This document shows positions 7,740 to 16,866 of a stretch of 64,000 bases of DNA, in pieces. A program made the position numbers and the translations under genes. How positions within the stretch are numbered: position 1 is the stretch's first letter; each line of letters starts with the position of its first letter. Under the pieces are notes generated by a model. That model ran no database searches, was not told the DNA's origin, and saw only the letters and a program-made list of their open reading frames with translations. Origin of the DNA: Neorhizobium sp. JUb45 (GTDB lineage Bacteria; Pseudomonadota; Alphaproteobacteria; Rhizobiales; Rhizobiaceae); contig NZ_SLYW01000010.1 in the NCBI RefSeq assembly GCF_004343585.1, positions 106,508 to 170,507 of the forward strand. The letters run 5' to 3'.

Positions 7740-9696
7740 AGTGGTCCTCGCCGCGATCCCGGCCACGACGATGATCGTCGTCGTGGTTTTCATGCCGGGG
7801 ATCGAACACTGGCTGGCCGCGTTCGGCAAGACCGCGCAAGCCAAGCTGATGCTCGGGCGTATCGGCCTCGCGCTGCCCTATGCCGCTGCGGCTGCAATCG
7901 GTATGATCTATCTGTTCGCGGCGAATGGCGCAGCGAGCATCAAGGCGGCAGGATGGGGTGTCGTCGGCGGAAATGGAGTGGCAATCCTCATCGCGGTGCT
8001 ACGCGACGGGCTTCGCCTGGCCGGGATCGCTGGCGACATTCCGAAAGGTCAATCCGTGCTAGGATATGCGGACCCCGCAACGATGCTTGGCGCATCGACA
8101 ACATTCCTCGCCGGCGTCTTCGCGCTGCGCGTCGCGATGATGGGAAACGCTGCTTTTGCCAAAGCCGGACCGCGGCGGATCGGCGGAAAGCGAGCGGTGC
8201 ATGGCGAGGCCGACTGGATGAAAGTGCAGGAGGCCGCAAGACTTTTCCCCGATCCCGGCGGCATCGTCATCGGCGAACGGTATCGCGTCGATCGCGACAG
8301 CGTTGCGGCTGTGTCGTTCCGCACTGACGATCCGTCGACCTGGGGTGCGGGGGGCAAGAGCCCGCTCCTGTGCTTCGATGGCTCCTTCGGCTCGTCGCAT
8401 GGCATCGTCTTCGCCGGCTCCGGCGGTTTCAAGACGACGTCGGTAACGGTCCCGACCGCGCTCAAGTGGGGTGGCGGTCTCGTTGTCCTCGATCCATCGA
8501 GCGAGGTCGCGCCGATGGTATCGGAGCATAGACGCAAGGCTGGCCGAAAGGTGATCATTCTCGATCCCTCGGCGTCAGGCGTCGGCTTCAACGCGCTCGA
8601 CTGGATCGGGCGACATGGCAGCACGAAAGAAGAAGACATCGTCGCCGTCGCAACGTGGATCATGACCGACAATCCCCGCTCGGCCTCTGCGCGCGACGAC
8701 TTCTTCCGGGCGTCGGCCATGCAGCTTCTGACGGCCCTGATCGCCGACGTCTGCCTGTCCGGTCACACGGACGAGCAAGACCAGACGTTGCGCCGGGTGC
8801 GTAAAAACCTTTCGGAACCTGAACCACAGCTGCGGGCGCGCCTGACAAAAATATACGAGCAGTCGGAGTCGGATTTCGTGAAGGAGAATGTCTCGGTCTT
8901 CGTCAACATGACGCCTGAGACCTTTTCCGGCGTGTACGCCAACGCGGTGAAAGAAACCCACTGGCTGTCCTATCCGAACTACGCCGCCCTCGTCTCGGGC
9001 GCCAGTTTCTCGACCGACGATCTTGCCGATGGCGAGACAGACATCTTTATTGCGCTCGATCTGAAGGTACTCGAAGCCCATCCGGGACTGGCGCGTGTGG
9101 TTATCGGATCGCAGCTCAATGCCATCTACAATCGGAACGGCGATGTGAAAGGTCGCGCGCTCTTCCTGCTCGACGAGGTCGCCAGGCTCGGCTATCTGCG
9201 CATCTTAGAGACCGCCCGCGACGCCGGGCGCAAATACGGCATCACGCTGACGATGATCTTCCAGTCCATCGGCCAGATGCGCGAGGCCTATGGCGGGCGG
9301 GACGCGACGAGTAAGTGGTTCGAATCCGCGTCGTGGATCTCGTTCGCCGCGATCAACGATCCCGACACGGCCGACTATATCTCGAAACGCTGCGGCGACA
9401 CGACGGTCGAGGTCGACCAGACAAACCGCTCGTCAGGGGTGAAGGGATCGTCGCGCTCACGTTCCCGGCAGCTCAGCCGGCGGCCTCTGATACTGCCGCA
9501 TGAGGTGCTTCGCATGCGTGCTGACGAGCAGATCGTATTCACATCAGGTAATCCGCCGCTCAGATGTGGACGCGCCATCTGGTTCCGACGCAAGGATATG
9601 AGTGCGTCCGTCGGGGAAAACCGGTTTCACAAGCCAATCATAGAAGGGGCGAAGAGCTATAAGGCCGCTCTGACGACAGAGACTGAGGAGACATGA
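7726..9696 (+). CDS. traG: TraG coupling protein
   Basis: Inner-membrane type IV coupling protein (VirD4 family, 656 aa) that delivers the relaxase-DNA complex to the mating channel. Transmembrane segments lie at about 5-25, 48-66, 80-95 and 122-140. Walker A is GSGGFKTTS (231-239) and a Walker B region LFLLDEVARLG lies near 485. It overlaps traD upstream and the nuclease gene downstream (ATGA at 9693), so a four-gene operon is likely. No trb mating-channel genes are visible in this window, so the channel must be encoded elsewhere. Confidence 0.93.
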   Translation: MTASKVVLAAIPATTMIVVVVFMPGIEHWLAAFGKTAQAKLMLGRIGLALPYAAAAAIGMIYLFAANGAASIKAAGWGVVGGNGVAILIAVLRDGLRLAGIAGDIPKGQSVLGYADPATMLGASTTFLAGVFALRVAMMGNAAFAKAGPRRIGGKRAVHGEADWMKVQEAARLFPDPGGIVIGERYRVDRDSVAAVSFRTDDPSTWGAGGKSPLLCFDGSFGSSHGIVFAGSGGFKTTSVTVPTALKWGGGLVVLDPSSEVAPMVSEHRRKAGRKVIILDPSASGVGFNALDWIGRHGSTKEEDIVAVATWIMTDNPRSASARDDFFRASAMQLLTALIADVCLSGHTDEQDQTLRRVRKNLSEPEPQLRARLTKIYEQSESDFVKENVSVFVNMTPETFSGVYANAVKETHWLSYPNYAALVSGASFSTDDLADGETDIFIALDLKVLEAHPGLARVVIGSQLNAIYNRNGDVKGRALFLLDEVARLGYLRILETARDAGRKYGITLTMIFQSIGQMREAYGGRDATSKWFESASWISFAAINDPDTADYISKRCGDTTVEVDQTNRSSGVKGSSRSRSRQLSRRPLILPHEVLRMRADEQIVFTSGNPPLRCGRAIWFRRKDMSASVGENRFHKPIIEGAKSYKAALTTETEET

Positions 9697-10145
9697 AAGT
9701 GAGACTTTTTACGGCAATTGCCAGCCTATCCCCATTAGCCATTGGCGTCCTCGCATCTGTTGCCTCAGCCCAGCCTTCAACCAGTGCAAGCAGCGCGAGC
9801 GAAGCCTTCTCTATCTGCGGAAACGGGCAACGTATCACCTGCGTGGTGGATGGTGATACGTTCTGGTTTCGCGGTGAGAAGATCAGGATCGCCGACATCG
9901 ACACGCCGGAGCTCAGCCCGCCAAGATGCGAGGGCCAACGCGAGCGCGGACTTGCGGCAAAACAGCGTCTGCTCGACATCCTCAATTCGGGTCCAATCTC
10001 ATTCAAGACGACCGCCAGAGATGAAGATCGCTTCGGTCGCAAGCTCAGAATCGTCTACCGCGATCGGCGATCGGTCGGCGATATTCTCGTCGCCGAAGGC
10101 TTGGCTCGGAAGTGGGAAGGATCGCGCCGGAACTGGTGCGAATGA
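9693..10145 (+). CDS. Exported thermonuclease-family (SNase) protein
   Basis: 150-aa staphylococcal-nuclease-fold protein. Residues 1-26 form a signal peptide ending near ASVASAQ. Mature motifs fit the family: CVVDGDTFWF, IRIADIDTPE, then DEDRFGRKLRIV and ILVAEGLARKW. It is translationally coupled to traG (ATGA). Nucleases of this type are common next to conjugation genes; a periplasmic role on nucleic acid is inferred. The conserved Asp of DGDT and DIDTPE and Arg in GRKLR are present, so it may be active. Confidence 0.85.
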   Translation: MKVRLFTAIASLSPLAIGVLASVASAQPSTSASSASEAFSICGNGQRITCVVDGDTFWFRGEKIRIADIDTPELSPPRCEGQRERGLAAKQRLLDILNSGPISFKTTARDEDRFGRKLRIVYRDRRSVGDILVAEGLARKWEGSRRNWCE

Positions 10146-10238
10146 AACGGACCAAGGATCAACGCTGTGAATCGATAATGCCCGTCCGATTCAAAACTGT
10201 CATTGGACGGCAGATTCCGAACGCGCGATTCTGCGGGC

Positions 10239-10505
10239 ATGATCACGCAGCCCTACCACCTCTATGTCGAGCGTATCGCGCCGGAAAAAAACATGGCGCG
10301 GTTCTACGCCCTTGCTGTCCAGCCGACATTGTTTGGCGAGGTGTCGCTTGTGCGCGCCTGGGGTCGGATTGGAACGCGCGGACAGCACATGGAACACCTG
10401 TTTGACAACGAGAGCCAAGCGATCAACCTGTTTCTCGACGTGCTTCGTGAAAAGCGAAAACGAGGCTATCGGCCAAAACCACCTGTGGACATCCAGCGGA
10501 TCTGA
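10239..10505 (+). CDS. Small WGR-domain protein
   Basis: 88-aa protein made almost entirely of a WGR domain: it contains YALAVQPTLFGEVSLVRAWG followed by RIGTRGQ, where W-G-R is the family signature. WGR domains bind nucleic acids and occur in PARPs and in bacterial standalone proteins. I chose ATG 10239 over GTG/ATG 10203. It lies alone between the nuclease and the HU gene. Its role here is unknown; association with plasmid DNA metabolism is a guess from context. Confidence 0.75.
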   Translation: MITQPYHLYVERIAPEKNMARFYALAVQPTLFGEVSLVRAWGRIGTRGQHMEHLFDNESQAINLFLDVLREKRKRGYRPKPPVDIQRI

Positions 10506-10588
10506 ACCTTGTCCCAATCCTCGCCGATGACAATCCGCTCATAAGCTGACACGGATTTTATCTTTGACAACAAGATGCGAGGAATTCC

Positions 10589-10867
10589 ATGACCACCACC
10601 AATGAAATCGCCGACAAGATTGCAGCCGACAACGGCCTGACGAAGGTTCAGGCCAAGGGCATTGTCGAGGCCGTGTTCCAGGCCATCGCCGATGCCGCAG
10701 GCTCCGACGCTGAAACCTCAATCCCCGGTTTCGGCAAATTTAAGGTGAAGTCGTCGCCTGAGCGCGAGGGCCGCAACCCCGCGACCGGAGAGAAGATGAC
10801 TGTTGCCGCCTCGAAAAAGCTGACCTTTGCGCCTGCCAAGGCGCTCAAGGATGCACTGAACAAGTGA
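10589..10867 (+). CDS. HU-family DNA-binding protein
   Basis: 92-aa HU homologue that bends and compacts DNA. It has the family pattern: N-terminal helices (NEIADKIAADNGLTKVQAK), the beta region IPGFGKFKVK, the flexible arm with REGRNPATGEKM, and the C-terminal helix PAKALKDALNK. It is complete. A GGAATT purine stretch before the ATG may serve as ribosome site. A GC-rich hairpin follows. It probably helps shape plasmid DNA or the nearby oriT, by inference. Confidence 0.9.
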   Translation: MTTTNEIADKIAADNGLTKVQAKGIVEAVFQAIADAAGSDAETSIPGFGKFKVKSSPEREGRNPATGEKMTVAASKKLTFAPAKALKDALNK

Positions 10868-10882
10868 TCCTTGACGTGGAGA

Positions 10883-10902
10883 GCCCCGCCTTGCGGCGGG
10901 GC
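10883..10902. terminator. GC-rich hairpin between HU and DUF736
   Basis: GCCCCGCC-TTGC-GGCGGGGC, a perfect 8-bp stem with a 4-nt loop, between two convergent genes. It lacks a T-run, but its place suggests termination for HU, DUF736 or both. Confidence 0.6.
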
Positions 10903-10910
10903 ATCCGATA

Positions 10911-11219
10911 TCAGTCCCGGTTCGACCGGGACCAGATGAGGGAGAGTCCTTCCTCGCCTTCGACCTCGATCAGCGTTGCGTAGATCGGGGCCGGAAAGCT
11001 CGGATCGTCGAGCTTTACCGAGAGGTAATCGCGGCCTTCGTTCGAGGTCTTCTTCCAGGCGGCGCCGAATTCTGTGGCTCCCGCGAGGATGCGGTAGTCA
11101 GGGCCTTTTTCGGAAGTGCGCTCAACTGTGCGGATGGTTGCCTTGACGTTGAGGTTGAGGGTCTTGATGGTGCCGGAGAAGCCGTTACCGGAAGCGGTGA
11201 AAGAGCCGATGGTTGCCAT
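10911..11219 (-). CDS. DUF736 family protein
   Basis: 102-aa protein starting MATIGSFTASGNGFSGTIKT, the strongly conserved DUF736 start, with TSEKGPDYRIL and FGAAWKKTSNEGRDYLSVKL. The family is found on alphaproteobacterial plasmids and integrative elements; function unknown. The ATG at 11219 is preceded by AAGGATT on the minus strand. Upstream in-frame starts to 11336 give no conserved residues. Confidence 0.88.
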   Translation of the reverse strand: MATIGSFTASGNGFSGTIKTLNLNVKATIRTVERTSEKGPDYRILAGATEFGAAWKKTSNEGRDYLSVKLDDPSFPAPIYATLIEVEGEEGLSLIWSRSNRD

Positions 11220-11858
11220 TGTCGTAATCCTTTTCGGTTGTTCGGGCCGCGTCCATCGTGGCCTCGATGGCAGTCGATAGGACCGGAGACGATCGGCCTG
11301 CACCTGAAGGGCCGAAACGGAGTGGAGGACGGCCAAAGGAGAGGCTTTCTTGCCTCGCGAGGAATGGGCGCTTCAGCGCACAGGGGAAGAAAACGATTCG
11401 GCCGTTGCGGATGCCGATCGAGCCGAATGCAATGAGGCGGTCTTTGGTCAGACATGCCCCATCGAGACCGCAGTGGACGTGCCAGTGGACGGATCAAGGA
11501 TTACGGCAAATGGCATCATTCTGGTGGTGACCAATGGGAACGGGTGCATAGCGCCAACAGCCCGGATCGAATGGTCGGAGCCAACGACTGCATGTGGGAG
11601 GCTGCCGGGAATGGAGCATTGTAGCCCCTCGCTTAGCGGGTCGCGGCGCCAGGCCTTGATGATCGACATTATTGGGAACCGCTCTACCTTGTCGTCGGCA
11701 GATCCATGCGGGTTCTCAGCGTCGTTCAAGCGGCCACGTGTCGTGTCGGCGCTGACACCCAGCGGGCAACCTACGCCGACCACGGACGCGGCGGTTACCG
11801 CCTCCAAAGTTGATTTACTGTCCATAAGCTGGGTTTTGGCGCGAGGCCAGTGCTTCCG
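11220..11858. other. 639-bp region without a confident gene
   Basis: Overlapping open frames occur on both strands. The best is a minus-strand frame at 11448-11825 (125 aa, MDSKSTLEAVTAASVVGVG...), which I do not recognise and which lacks a clear ribosome site. The DUF736 promoter must lie at the left end. Confidence 0.4.
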
Positions 11859-12419
11859 CTAGCCGGGCGTTTCGAAAAGGCCGGTCGGAAAGCCGTCTAG
11901 GCTGACCTGGTTTTTTTCCCGCCAGTAGTCGTCGATCCCGTCGACGCCCTTGGCCTTGGCCCAGGCGTCCATCTGCGGGCGCTCTTCCTGGTATTCGAAC
12001 AACGGCACGCCGTAGCCGCAGGATGTCTGAACCAGATCGAAGTCGAGCCTTATCATCTGCCGCGCGCCGAGCGGCGCGTTGCCGTCGAACCGCTCGTCCA
12101 GCAGGCTGGCAAACTCGTCACTGTCGCGATGGATGACGCGCCCCTTGCCGAAAAGCCGCATGATTAGCGGCGGCCCGGAAACCGCACAGAACATGATGGT
12201 GAGGCGGTCGTTTATCCCCAGATGGGCAGCGGTCTCGTTGCCGCTGCCGGTGCGGTCGAGATACATCGCGGCGTTGTCGCCAAGGATACGAAACATGTCC
12301 GTGCTGCGCGGAGACATGTTGACATGACCGGTCGGCGCTGCCGATGCGGTGAAGAACATGTGCTGTGCCACGATGAAGCGATGGTGTTGCGGTTCGAGAG
12401 TCGGGAAGAATTTGGCCAT
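11859..12419 (-). CDS. Pyridoxamine 5'-phosphate oxidase-like FMN-binding protein
   Basis: 186-aa protein of the PNPOx-related split-barrel flavin family. It begins MAKFFPTLEPQHHRFIVAQ, followed by MFFTASAAPTGHVNMSPR, and contains YLDRTGSGNETAAHL and IMFCAVSGPPLIMRLFG, typical of the small oxidase-like branch that usually does not make PLP. The start at 12419 matches the family; an open frame extends to 12512. The C-terminal part has RQMIRLDFDLVQTSCGYGVP. It is not linked to the transfer genes by function; substrate unknown. Confidence 0.82.
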   Translation of the reverse strand: MAKFFPTLEPQHHRFIVAQHMFFTASAAPTGHVNMSPRSTDMFRILGDNAAMYLDRTGSGNETAAHLGINDRLTIMFCAVSGPPLIMRLFGKGRVIHRDSDEFASLLDERFDGNAPLGARQMIRLDFDLVQTSCGYGVPLFEYQEERPQMDAWAKAKGVDGIDDYWREKNQVSLDGFPTGLFETPG

Positions 12420-12736
12420 GCCCGAGAATATGGCTGGCTTCATTCGCTGCCAAGACCGGAATTGCGAAAAGTTGATGACATGGGCGCCCTTGCTTTCAAG
12501 TGAACCCTGCATTTTGACAGTGTTTAATTACCCACGTCACCTGAGGAGCGCCAGCACTTTGAAAAGCGCCTGAACAATCACCTGATTGCCAAACGCATAG
12601 CTGCACTGCACAAAAATTAAGTGCAACGCGATGAAAATTCGTGCATACAGACTTCAGCTGATGCACATGGCGGCTTCCTCCCAGTTCCGCCGCAGCAGCT
12701 GTTCCCCTCTGGAGGTCCATGACCTTCACACTTTAT

Positions 12737-12767
12737 GGGCCGCGGTTTTCCGTCGGCCCTTTTTTCT
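12737..12767 (+). terminator. Intrinsic terminator on the plus strand
   Basis: GGGCCG (12737-12742), an 11-nt loop, CGGCCC (12754-12759), then TTTTTTCTTTTTT. This is a good rho-independent terminator reading rightward, yet no plus-strand gene precedes it; the 12420-12736 stretch may make a small RNA. Confidence 0.65.
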
Positions 12768-12812
12768 TTTTTCCGAACCAGGTCGCAACGACGTTACGGA
12801 CGCTGGAGGAAG

Positions 12813-12830
12813 GCGGGGCCTAAGCCCCGC
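12813..12830 (-). terminator. Hairpin after the 12838-13422 gene
   Basis: GCGGGGC-CTAA-GCCCCGC, a perfect 7-bp stem, starts 8 nt beyond the stop codon of the minus-strand gene. There is no T-run. Confidence 0.45.
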
Positions 12831-12837
12831 GATCGTC

Positions 12838-13422
12838 CTATTCGAATGCTGACATCTGGGCAGTGGCGGCTTGTCTGTCGACCGACTTGGCAGGCTGCGC
12901 GACCGTGCGCTCGTAAGGTTTCCAGGTTTCACCGGTGATATCCTCGTAAGCGGAGACGGCGCCTTCGGCTGCCATGCGAAGCACGTGGGCCTGCAAGCCC
13001 ATGTCGGCTGCGAACTCGCGCTTGCGCTGGGCGCGGCTGTCGAAGCCAACCCGGCCGTCGAGGTCCTCGTCTCTGGTATCGTTGGAAAGCTTTGTGGTGA
13101 GATCGCGGGCTTCTGTGACCGCGCGGCTGTAGAATTGCCCAGCGCCGTAGGCTGAGCCGACGAAGGATCCGACGATGCGCTGCATGTGGATCTGCATCGC
13201 CTTTTCGGCGAGGCCATCCTTGAGGGCATCGGCGCTTTCGATCAACTGACCGCGGTGGAGGTCGCGGATCCCGTCGCTGTCGATGAGGGCAAGGCCGAAG
13301 CTTTCGGAGATGCGCAGTGCCTGGGCTGTGTCGGGGCAGGCGTGCCTGACCATTTCGAGTGTGGTGGCGCGCTGGGATTTTGCCGGACGGTTCTTCTGAG
13401 TGGAGCGGTTGAGCGGTGCCAT
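12838..13422 (-). CDS. Conserved plasmid hypothetical protein
   Basis: 194-aa protein I do not recognise by family. The ATG at 13422 follows AAAGGATCC, a fair ribosome site; the open frame extends to 13872 but the upstream residues look non-coding. It begins MAPLNRSTQKNRPAKSQR, is mostly helical and charged, and contains AMQIHMQRIVGSFVGSAYG and REFAADMGLQAHVLRMAAEG. It ends AATAQMSAFE. It lies downstream of the DUF7007/ParB group and is transcribed in the same direction. A role in plasmid upkeep is only suggested by position. Confidence 0.65.
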   Translation of the reverse strand: MAPLNRSTQKNRPAKSQRATTLEMVRHACPDTAQALRISESFGLALIDSDGIRDLHRGQLIESADALKDGLAEKAMQIHMQRIVGSFVGSAYGAGQFYSRAVTEARDLTTKLSNDTRDEDLDGRVGFDSRAQRKREFAADMGLQAHVLRMAAEGAVSAYEDITGETWKPYERTVAQPAKSVDRQAATAQMSAFE

Positions 13423-13868
13423 GATCGGATCCTTTATGAGCGATGTTTCAGCGAAGCCCGGGGTGCCGGTTGTCGTCCGGCTCAGCCCCTCGGGTGCGGG
13501 CAAAAGGAGATGGGCGTCAGCGGCCCGGCCCAAGGTCAGGGCATCGCCAGGAGGAGCGAGGATGGTTTGCGGATGGTGCTGCCCGCACTTGCGGGCTGCG
13601 ACAGACGCGGGCCTGCCTAGCAACGAGGCGATGATCCTGCCGCAACGCGGCGCGCCAGCGGCCTTTGACCGGGACGCGCCCATGTCAGACCGCAACAAAA
13701 CCGAGGTGCTGTGCCGGCCGACGATCTGTTCCACGACAGCATGATGCAACGCCACAGCGATCCGACCATGGGAACGCCGCGTCACCCACTGGGGGCACTG
13801 ACAAATTTCGGGGCCAAGCACACGCCATTGCAAGCCGATTGCCACGTGCCATGTCTTCCGCGCGTCGA
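13423..13868. other. 446-bp gap without a gene
   Basis: Open frames exist here on both strands but show no recognisable protein and no ribosome site. The promoter for the 12838-13422 gene is probably at its left end. I see nothing else. Confidence 0.4.
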
Positions 13869-14114
13869 TCAACGCTTTATCGCACCCTCACCTTGGCCGG
13901 GCTTTCCGCTCTCACCCGGCTCCGTTGATCTGCATGCAGTGGTCGATGGTGGACCATGCCGTGCCTTGCATTTCCACCGCGCCTTCGTTTGTCGTGTCAG
14001 CTCAGCCCGCCGGGAGCGATAATCTCGCTGCCGTGCCCAGATCCTGCGATAGAGCTCGGTGAAATCGATCACCTGATTTCGAGGTGGGTCGTTGTCTGTG
14101 AGCGCAGCAGTCAT
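13869..14114 (-). CDS. Small hypothetical protein coupled to the DUF7007 gene
   Basis: 81-aa protein, very basic in its second half (RRIWARQRDYRSRRAELTRQ). Its ATG overlaps the stop codon of the DUF7007 gene as ATGA, which is strong support that it is translated. No family recognised. The basic character could mean nucleic-acid binding, but this is a guess. Confidence 0.6.
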   Translation of the reverse strand: MTAALTDNDPPRNQVIDFTELYRRIWARQRDYRSRRAELTRQTKARWKCKARHGPPSTTACRSTEPGESGKPGQGEGAIKR

Positions 14115-14761
14115 TGCCTTGCCGCCCAGGTCACGAAGCTGGACGGACCGTCATATGGCTGGTGCTTGACCGAATCGATGACGAAACCATGTCGGCCGAT
14201 CGTGTAGTCGGAGCGCGGAACCAGAAACCGCCGTTCGCCGGTCTCGCCCCGGATCCCGCCCAGCGTCGCGATGCACTCGACGAGACCCGGTTGGTGATCG
14301 GAATTGAGGGCCGCGATGACGACCCAGTCATTGCGATGGCGACTCTCGAATTCCTGTCGGTCCCGAATATGCGACTGACCATCCTTCAGTGTGACGCCCA
14401 TGACGCGCTCGTAGGCATCAGGATAAGTGTCGCGAAGTGTGCGATCCGCCAGGCGCCGCTCATAGGCCGTGAACAGCTGCGGGAAGACATGGGCGACCTT
14501 CGCCCATTCACAATCCTCCTCGTAGAATCCGTCGTCATAGCGATAGAGGTGATGGACGACGGCGTTTGCAATTTCATCCAGATGGAAGCCGCCGTGGCCG
14601 GCGGTCGAATGCAGAATTATACCGTCGGCATATCGCCGCGAGACCTGCGCGATGCCCCATGGCGTCGACGCTCCTGCTCGTATAGTCGGCCGGTCCAATG
14701 TCCGTTGTTCAGTCTCATGCGCTGCTTTTTCTGTGGCCATGTCATCATGGATCTCTGCCAT
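14111..14761 (-). CDS. DUF7007 domain protein
   Basis: 216-aa protein with STPWGIAQVSRRYADGII, STAGHGGFHL and EEDCEWAKVAHVFPQLF, the pattern of DUF7007, a family of unknown function found on plasmids and integrative elements. The ATG at 14761 has GAAGGAG 6 nt upstream. It sits between the large ParB-like gene and a small coupled gene. The terminator at 14793-14818 separates it from parB, so it may have its own promoter. No catalytic function can be assigned. Confidence 0.78.
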   Translation of the reverse strand: MAEIHDDMATEKAAHETEQRTLDRPTIRAGASTPWGIAQVSRRYADGIILHSTAGHGGFHLDEIANAVVHHLYRYDDGFYEEDCEWAKVAHVFPQLFTAYERRLADRTLRDTYPDAYERVMGVTLKDGQSHIRDRQEFESRHRNDWVVIAALNSDHQPGLVECIATLGGIRGETGERRFLVPRSDYTIGRHGFVIDSVKHQPYDGPSSFVTWAARQ

Positions 14762-14792
14762 GACAAACTCCTTCAGTTTGCTCGAAACGAAA

Positions 14793-14818
14793 ACGCCGCC
14801 GGCATGAGCCAGCGGCGT
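14793..14818 (-). terminator. Intrinsic terminator after the ParB-like gene
   Basis: ACGCCGC...GCGGCGT, 7-bp stem; on the minus strand it is followed by GTTTTCGTTT. It lies 25-50 nt beyond the stop codon at 14843. Confidence 0.6.
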
Positions 14819-14842
14819 CGGTTCAGATCCTTGTGCCTTGTG

Positions 14843-16558
14843 CTATTCGGCGGCCTCCCGGAAACCCTCGTCGTCCGCTTCCCCGGCGGAGGAATGGTCC
14901 ACGAAGTCACCACCGGAAAGCTGATCTTCGAGCGTATCGGGATCGTGAGCGGCATCGTCCAAGCCGCTGTCGACGCTGGTGTAGCGCCCGACCCACGACC
15001 GCACATCACCAGCGGATGGCGCGAGCAGCGCTGCCGGATGCACCAGCCGTCCGTCGGCAAAATGCTCGACCAGAGCCGCACGGGTATCCTTCACCTTGAT
15101 CCGACCGGGCACGCCCGCCGTTTCTGCGGTCGCCTCCAGCGCAGTGCGTGACAGGCATGAGAGGAATTCTTCGGTCGCCATATTGGGCAGGAACTCATCA
15201 GCGCCGACGGCGTCCCCGGCAATGCGGGCGATCAGGCCGCTATCGGAGCGATTGCGCCGCAGAGACAGAACTTCGATCAGCACCGAGCGTGCAGCCTGCA
15301 CCAGTGTCTCGCGATCGAAGGACAGCTTGCCGTCCTCGCCGATCAGCCGGGCAGCATGCGGCGCGCATTTCGCATGACCATAGGGATTGTCCGATGCACC
15401 GCTGGCGATCGTGACATTCGTGCCGGTGAAGGCCAGAATGAGCAAAGCCATCAGCGTGTCGTCTTCGATCGGCGCGCGGGCAAGCGCCTCGTGGAGAGCG
15501 TCGGTGCGCAAGTCGCCGATGGTGTCGAGACCCTTCTGGGTCACATCGGGCCGCACTTTCGGCGTCTCAACCTCCTCGACGAGGGTTTCGACACCATCGG
15601 CGTCCTTGACCAGCTTCGGCTTCTTCACTTCGGGCATGCGATAGGCAACGGACTGCACCGAACCGTCGCGGGCATTGATGTACCAGCCGGTCAGGTCGCC
15701 CTTACCTGGCTTGCCGTAGACCTGTTGTGCCTTGGCCGGTAGCTTGGCCTGGCCGTATTCATTGGCTTCGATGATCAAACCGCGCTTCGGCAGATTGTTA
15801 GCTAGCCACTCCTGCTGCGCACCAAGAAACGCCTCGACATCCGTGGTATAGCGGCTGTCCTCGTCAGCCGGAGCAAACAGATCCTCGACCCAGGTGATAC
15901 CGTAGGCCTGCGCCAGATCGTCGCCGAAACTTGCGTGCTTGGCGAGCATTCGGGTCGTGGTCAGGGCGCGGGCAACCTCCCACCAGGACACCTGCGGCTC
16001 CTGCTTCTTCGGCTTGTACTTCTTCCAGACCTCAGCCTGCTCATCCTGTCCGGCGGCGGCGATTGTGCGCAGTTGCTGCTCGTTCGGCATGTCACCGCGC
16101 GCCATCTGGTCGAGCATAGCGGGCAGGATGTTGGCGAGCAGCCGCAGCTTTCTGATCTGCCGGCTCGGAAGTGCCAGCGCCATGGCGATCGACTCCTCGG
16201 TCCATCCTAGAGCCACCAGCCGCTCGATGGCGCGCCACTGATCGACCGGGTTCAGCGGTTCGCGGGCGATGTTTTCGGCAAACGACTGCATGGCGCCGAG
16301 ATCGTCGGATGGATCGGCCAGCAGCAGCGGGATTTCCAAGAGATCCGCGGCAATCGCCTGGGCGGCGCGGCGGTGACCGAAGACGATGATGTAGCTGTTG
16401 CCGCCTTCCGGATCGAGTTTGACGATAGGTGGCTGAACGACACCGATGGCCCTGATCGATGCGCACAACAGGGCGTCAGACTGTGGTGAGGATTTCGACT
16501 GGCGGGACCGGTCGGGATTGTCCTTCAGGCTGCGAGGATCGGCTGTAATCAACTGCAT
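14843..16558 (-). CDS. Large ParB/Srx-domain protein
   Basis: 571-aa protein with an N-terminal ParB-like nuclease/CTPase domain: IRAIGVVQPPIV, then YIIVFGHRRAAQA (the GHRR motif), and FAENIAREPLNPVDQWRAIE. A helix-turn-helix region follows (GWTEESIAMALALPSRQIRK). The remaining 350 residues are a plasmid-specific extension. Standard ParB proteins are about 300 aa, and no parA gene is adjacent, so this is probably not the partition ParB but the plasmid-accessory ParB-like type. The ATG at 16558 follows CTGGAGG. It is divergent from the ligase gene. Confidence 0.85.
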   Translation of the reverse strand: MQLITADPRSLKDNPDRSRQSKSSPQSDALLCASIRAIGVVQPPIVKLDPEGGNSYIIVFGHRRAAQAIAADLLEIPLLLADPSDDLGAMQSFAENIAREPLNPVDQWRAIERLVALGWTEESIAMALALPSRQIRKLRLLANILPAMLDQMARGDMPNEQQLRTIAAAGQDEQAEVWKKYKPKKQEPQVSWWEVARALTTTRMLAKHASFGDDLAQAYGITWVEDLFAPADEDSRYTTDVEAFLGAQQEWLANNLPKRGLIIEANEYGQAKLPAKAQQVYGKPGKGDLTGWYINARDGSVQSVAYRMPEVKKPKLVKDADGVETLVEEVETPKVRPDVTQKGLDTIGDLRTDALHEALARAPIEDDTLMALLILAFTGTNVTIASGASDNPYGHAKCAPHAARLIGEDGKLSFDRETLVQAARSVLIEVLSLRRNRSDSGLIARIAGDAVGADEFLPNMATEEFLSCLSRTALEATAETAGVPGRIKVKDTRAALVEHFADGRLVHPAALLAPSAGDVRSWVGRYTSVDSGLDDAAHDPDTLEDQLSGGDFVDHSSAGEADDEGFREAAE

Positions 16559-16866
16559 GGGAATAACCTCCAGGTTTGGGGCGGACGGACTGTCCTTGCC
16601 TCCTCGTCTTCTTCTCGAAGACATCTCCCGAACCGCAGGACGGGCCGGCGGCTGCAATTGCGCCGGAGCAGACCTGGCTTGCGGGTGAGCGAGGCACACC
16701 TGCCTTGCGAGACAAGCTGGCCCGGTCTCGGCGACCGGCGCGATTGAGGGAACCGTCAGCCGTTGGACCGTTCTTGCGAACCGGTTTCCTTCCCCTCCGT
16801 TTTCGTCTTCCTTCCATTCCTCGGTGATGTCACACGATTTTAAGCAATTGCTGCTGAACTCTGACC

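Noticed and set aside
14843..16558. Calling the ParB-like protein the plasmid partition ParB
   Set aside because: It is about twice the usual length, has a large unrelated C-terminal extension and lacks an adjacent parA and parS.
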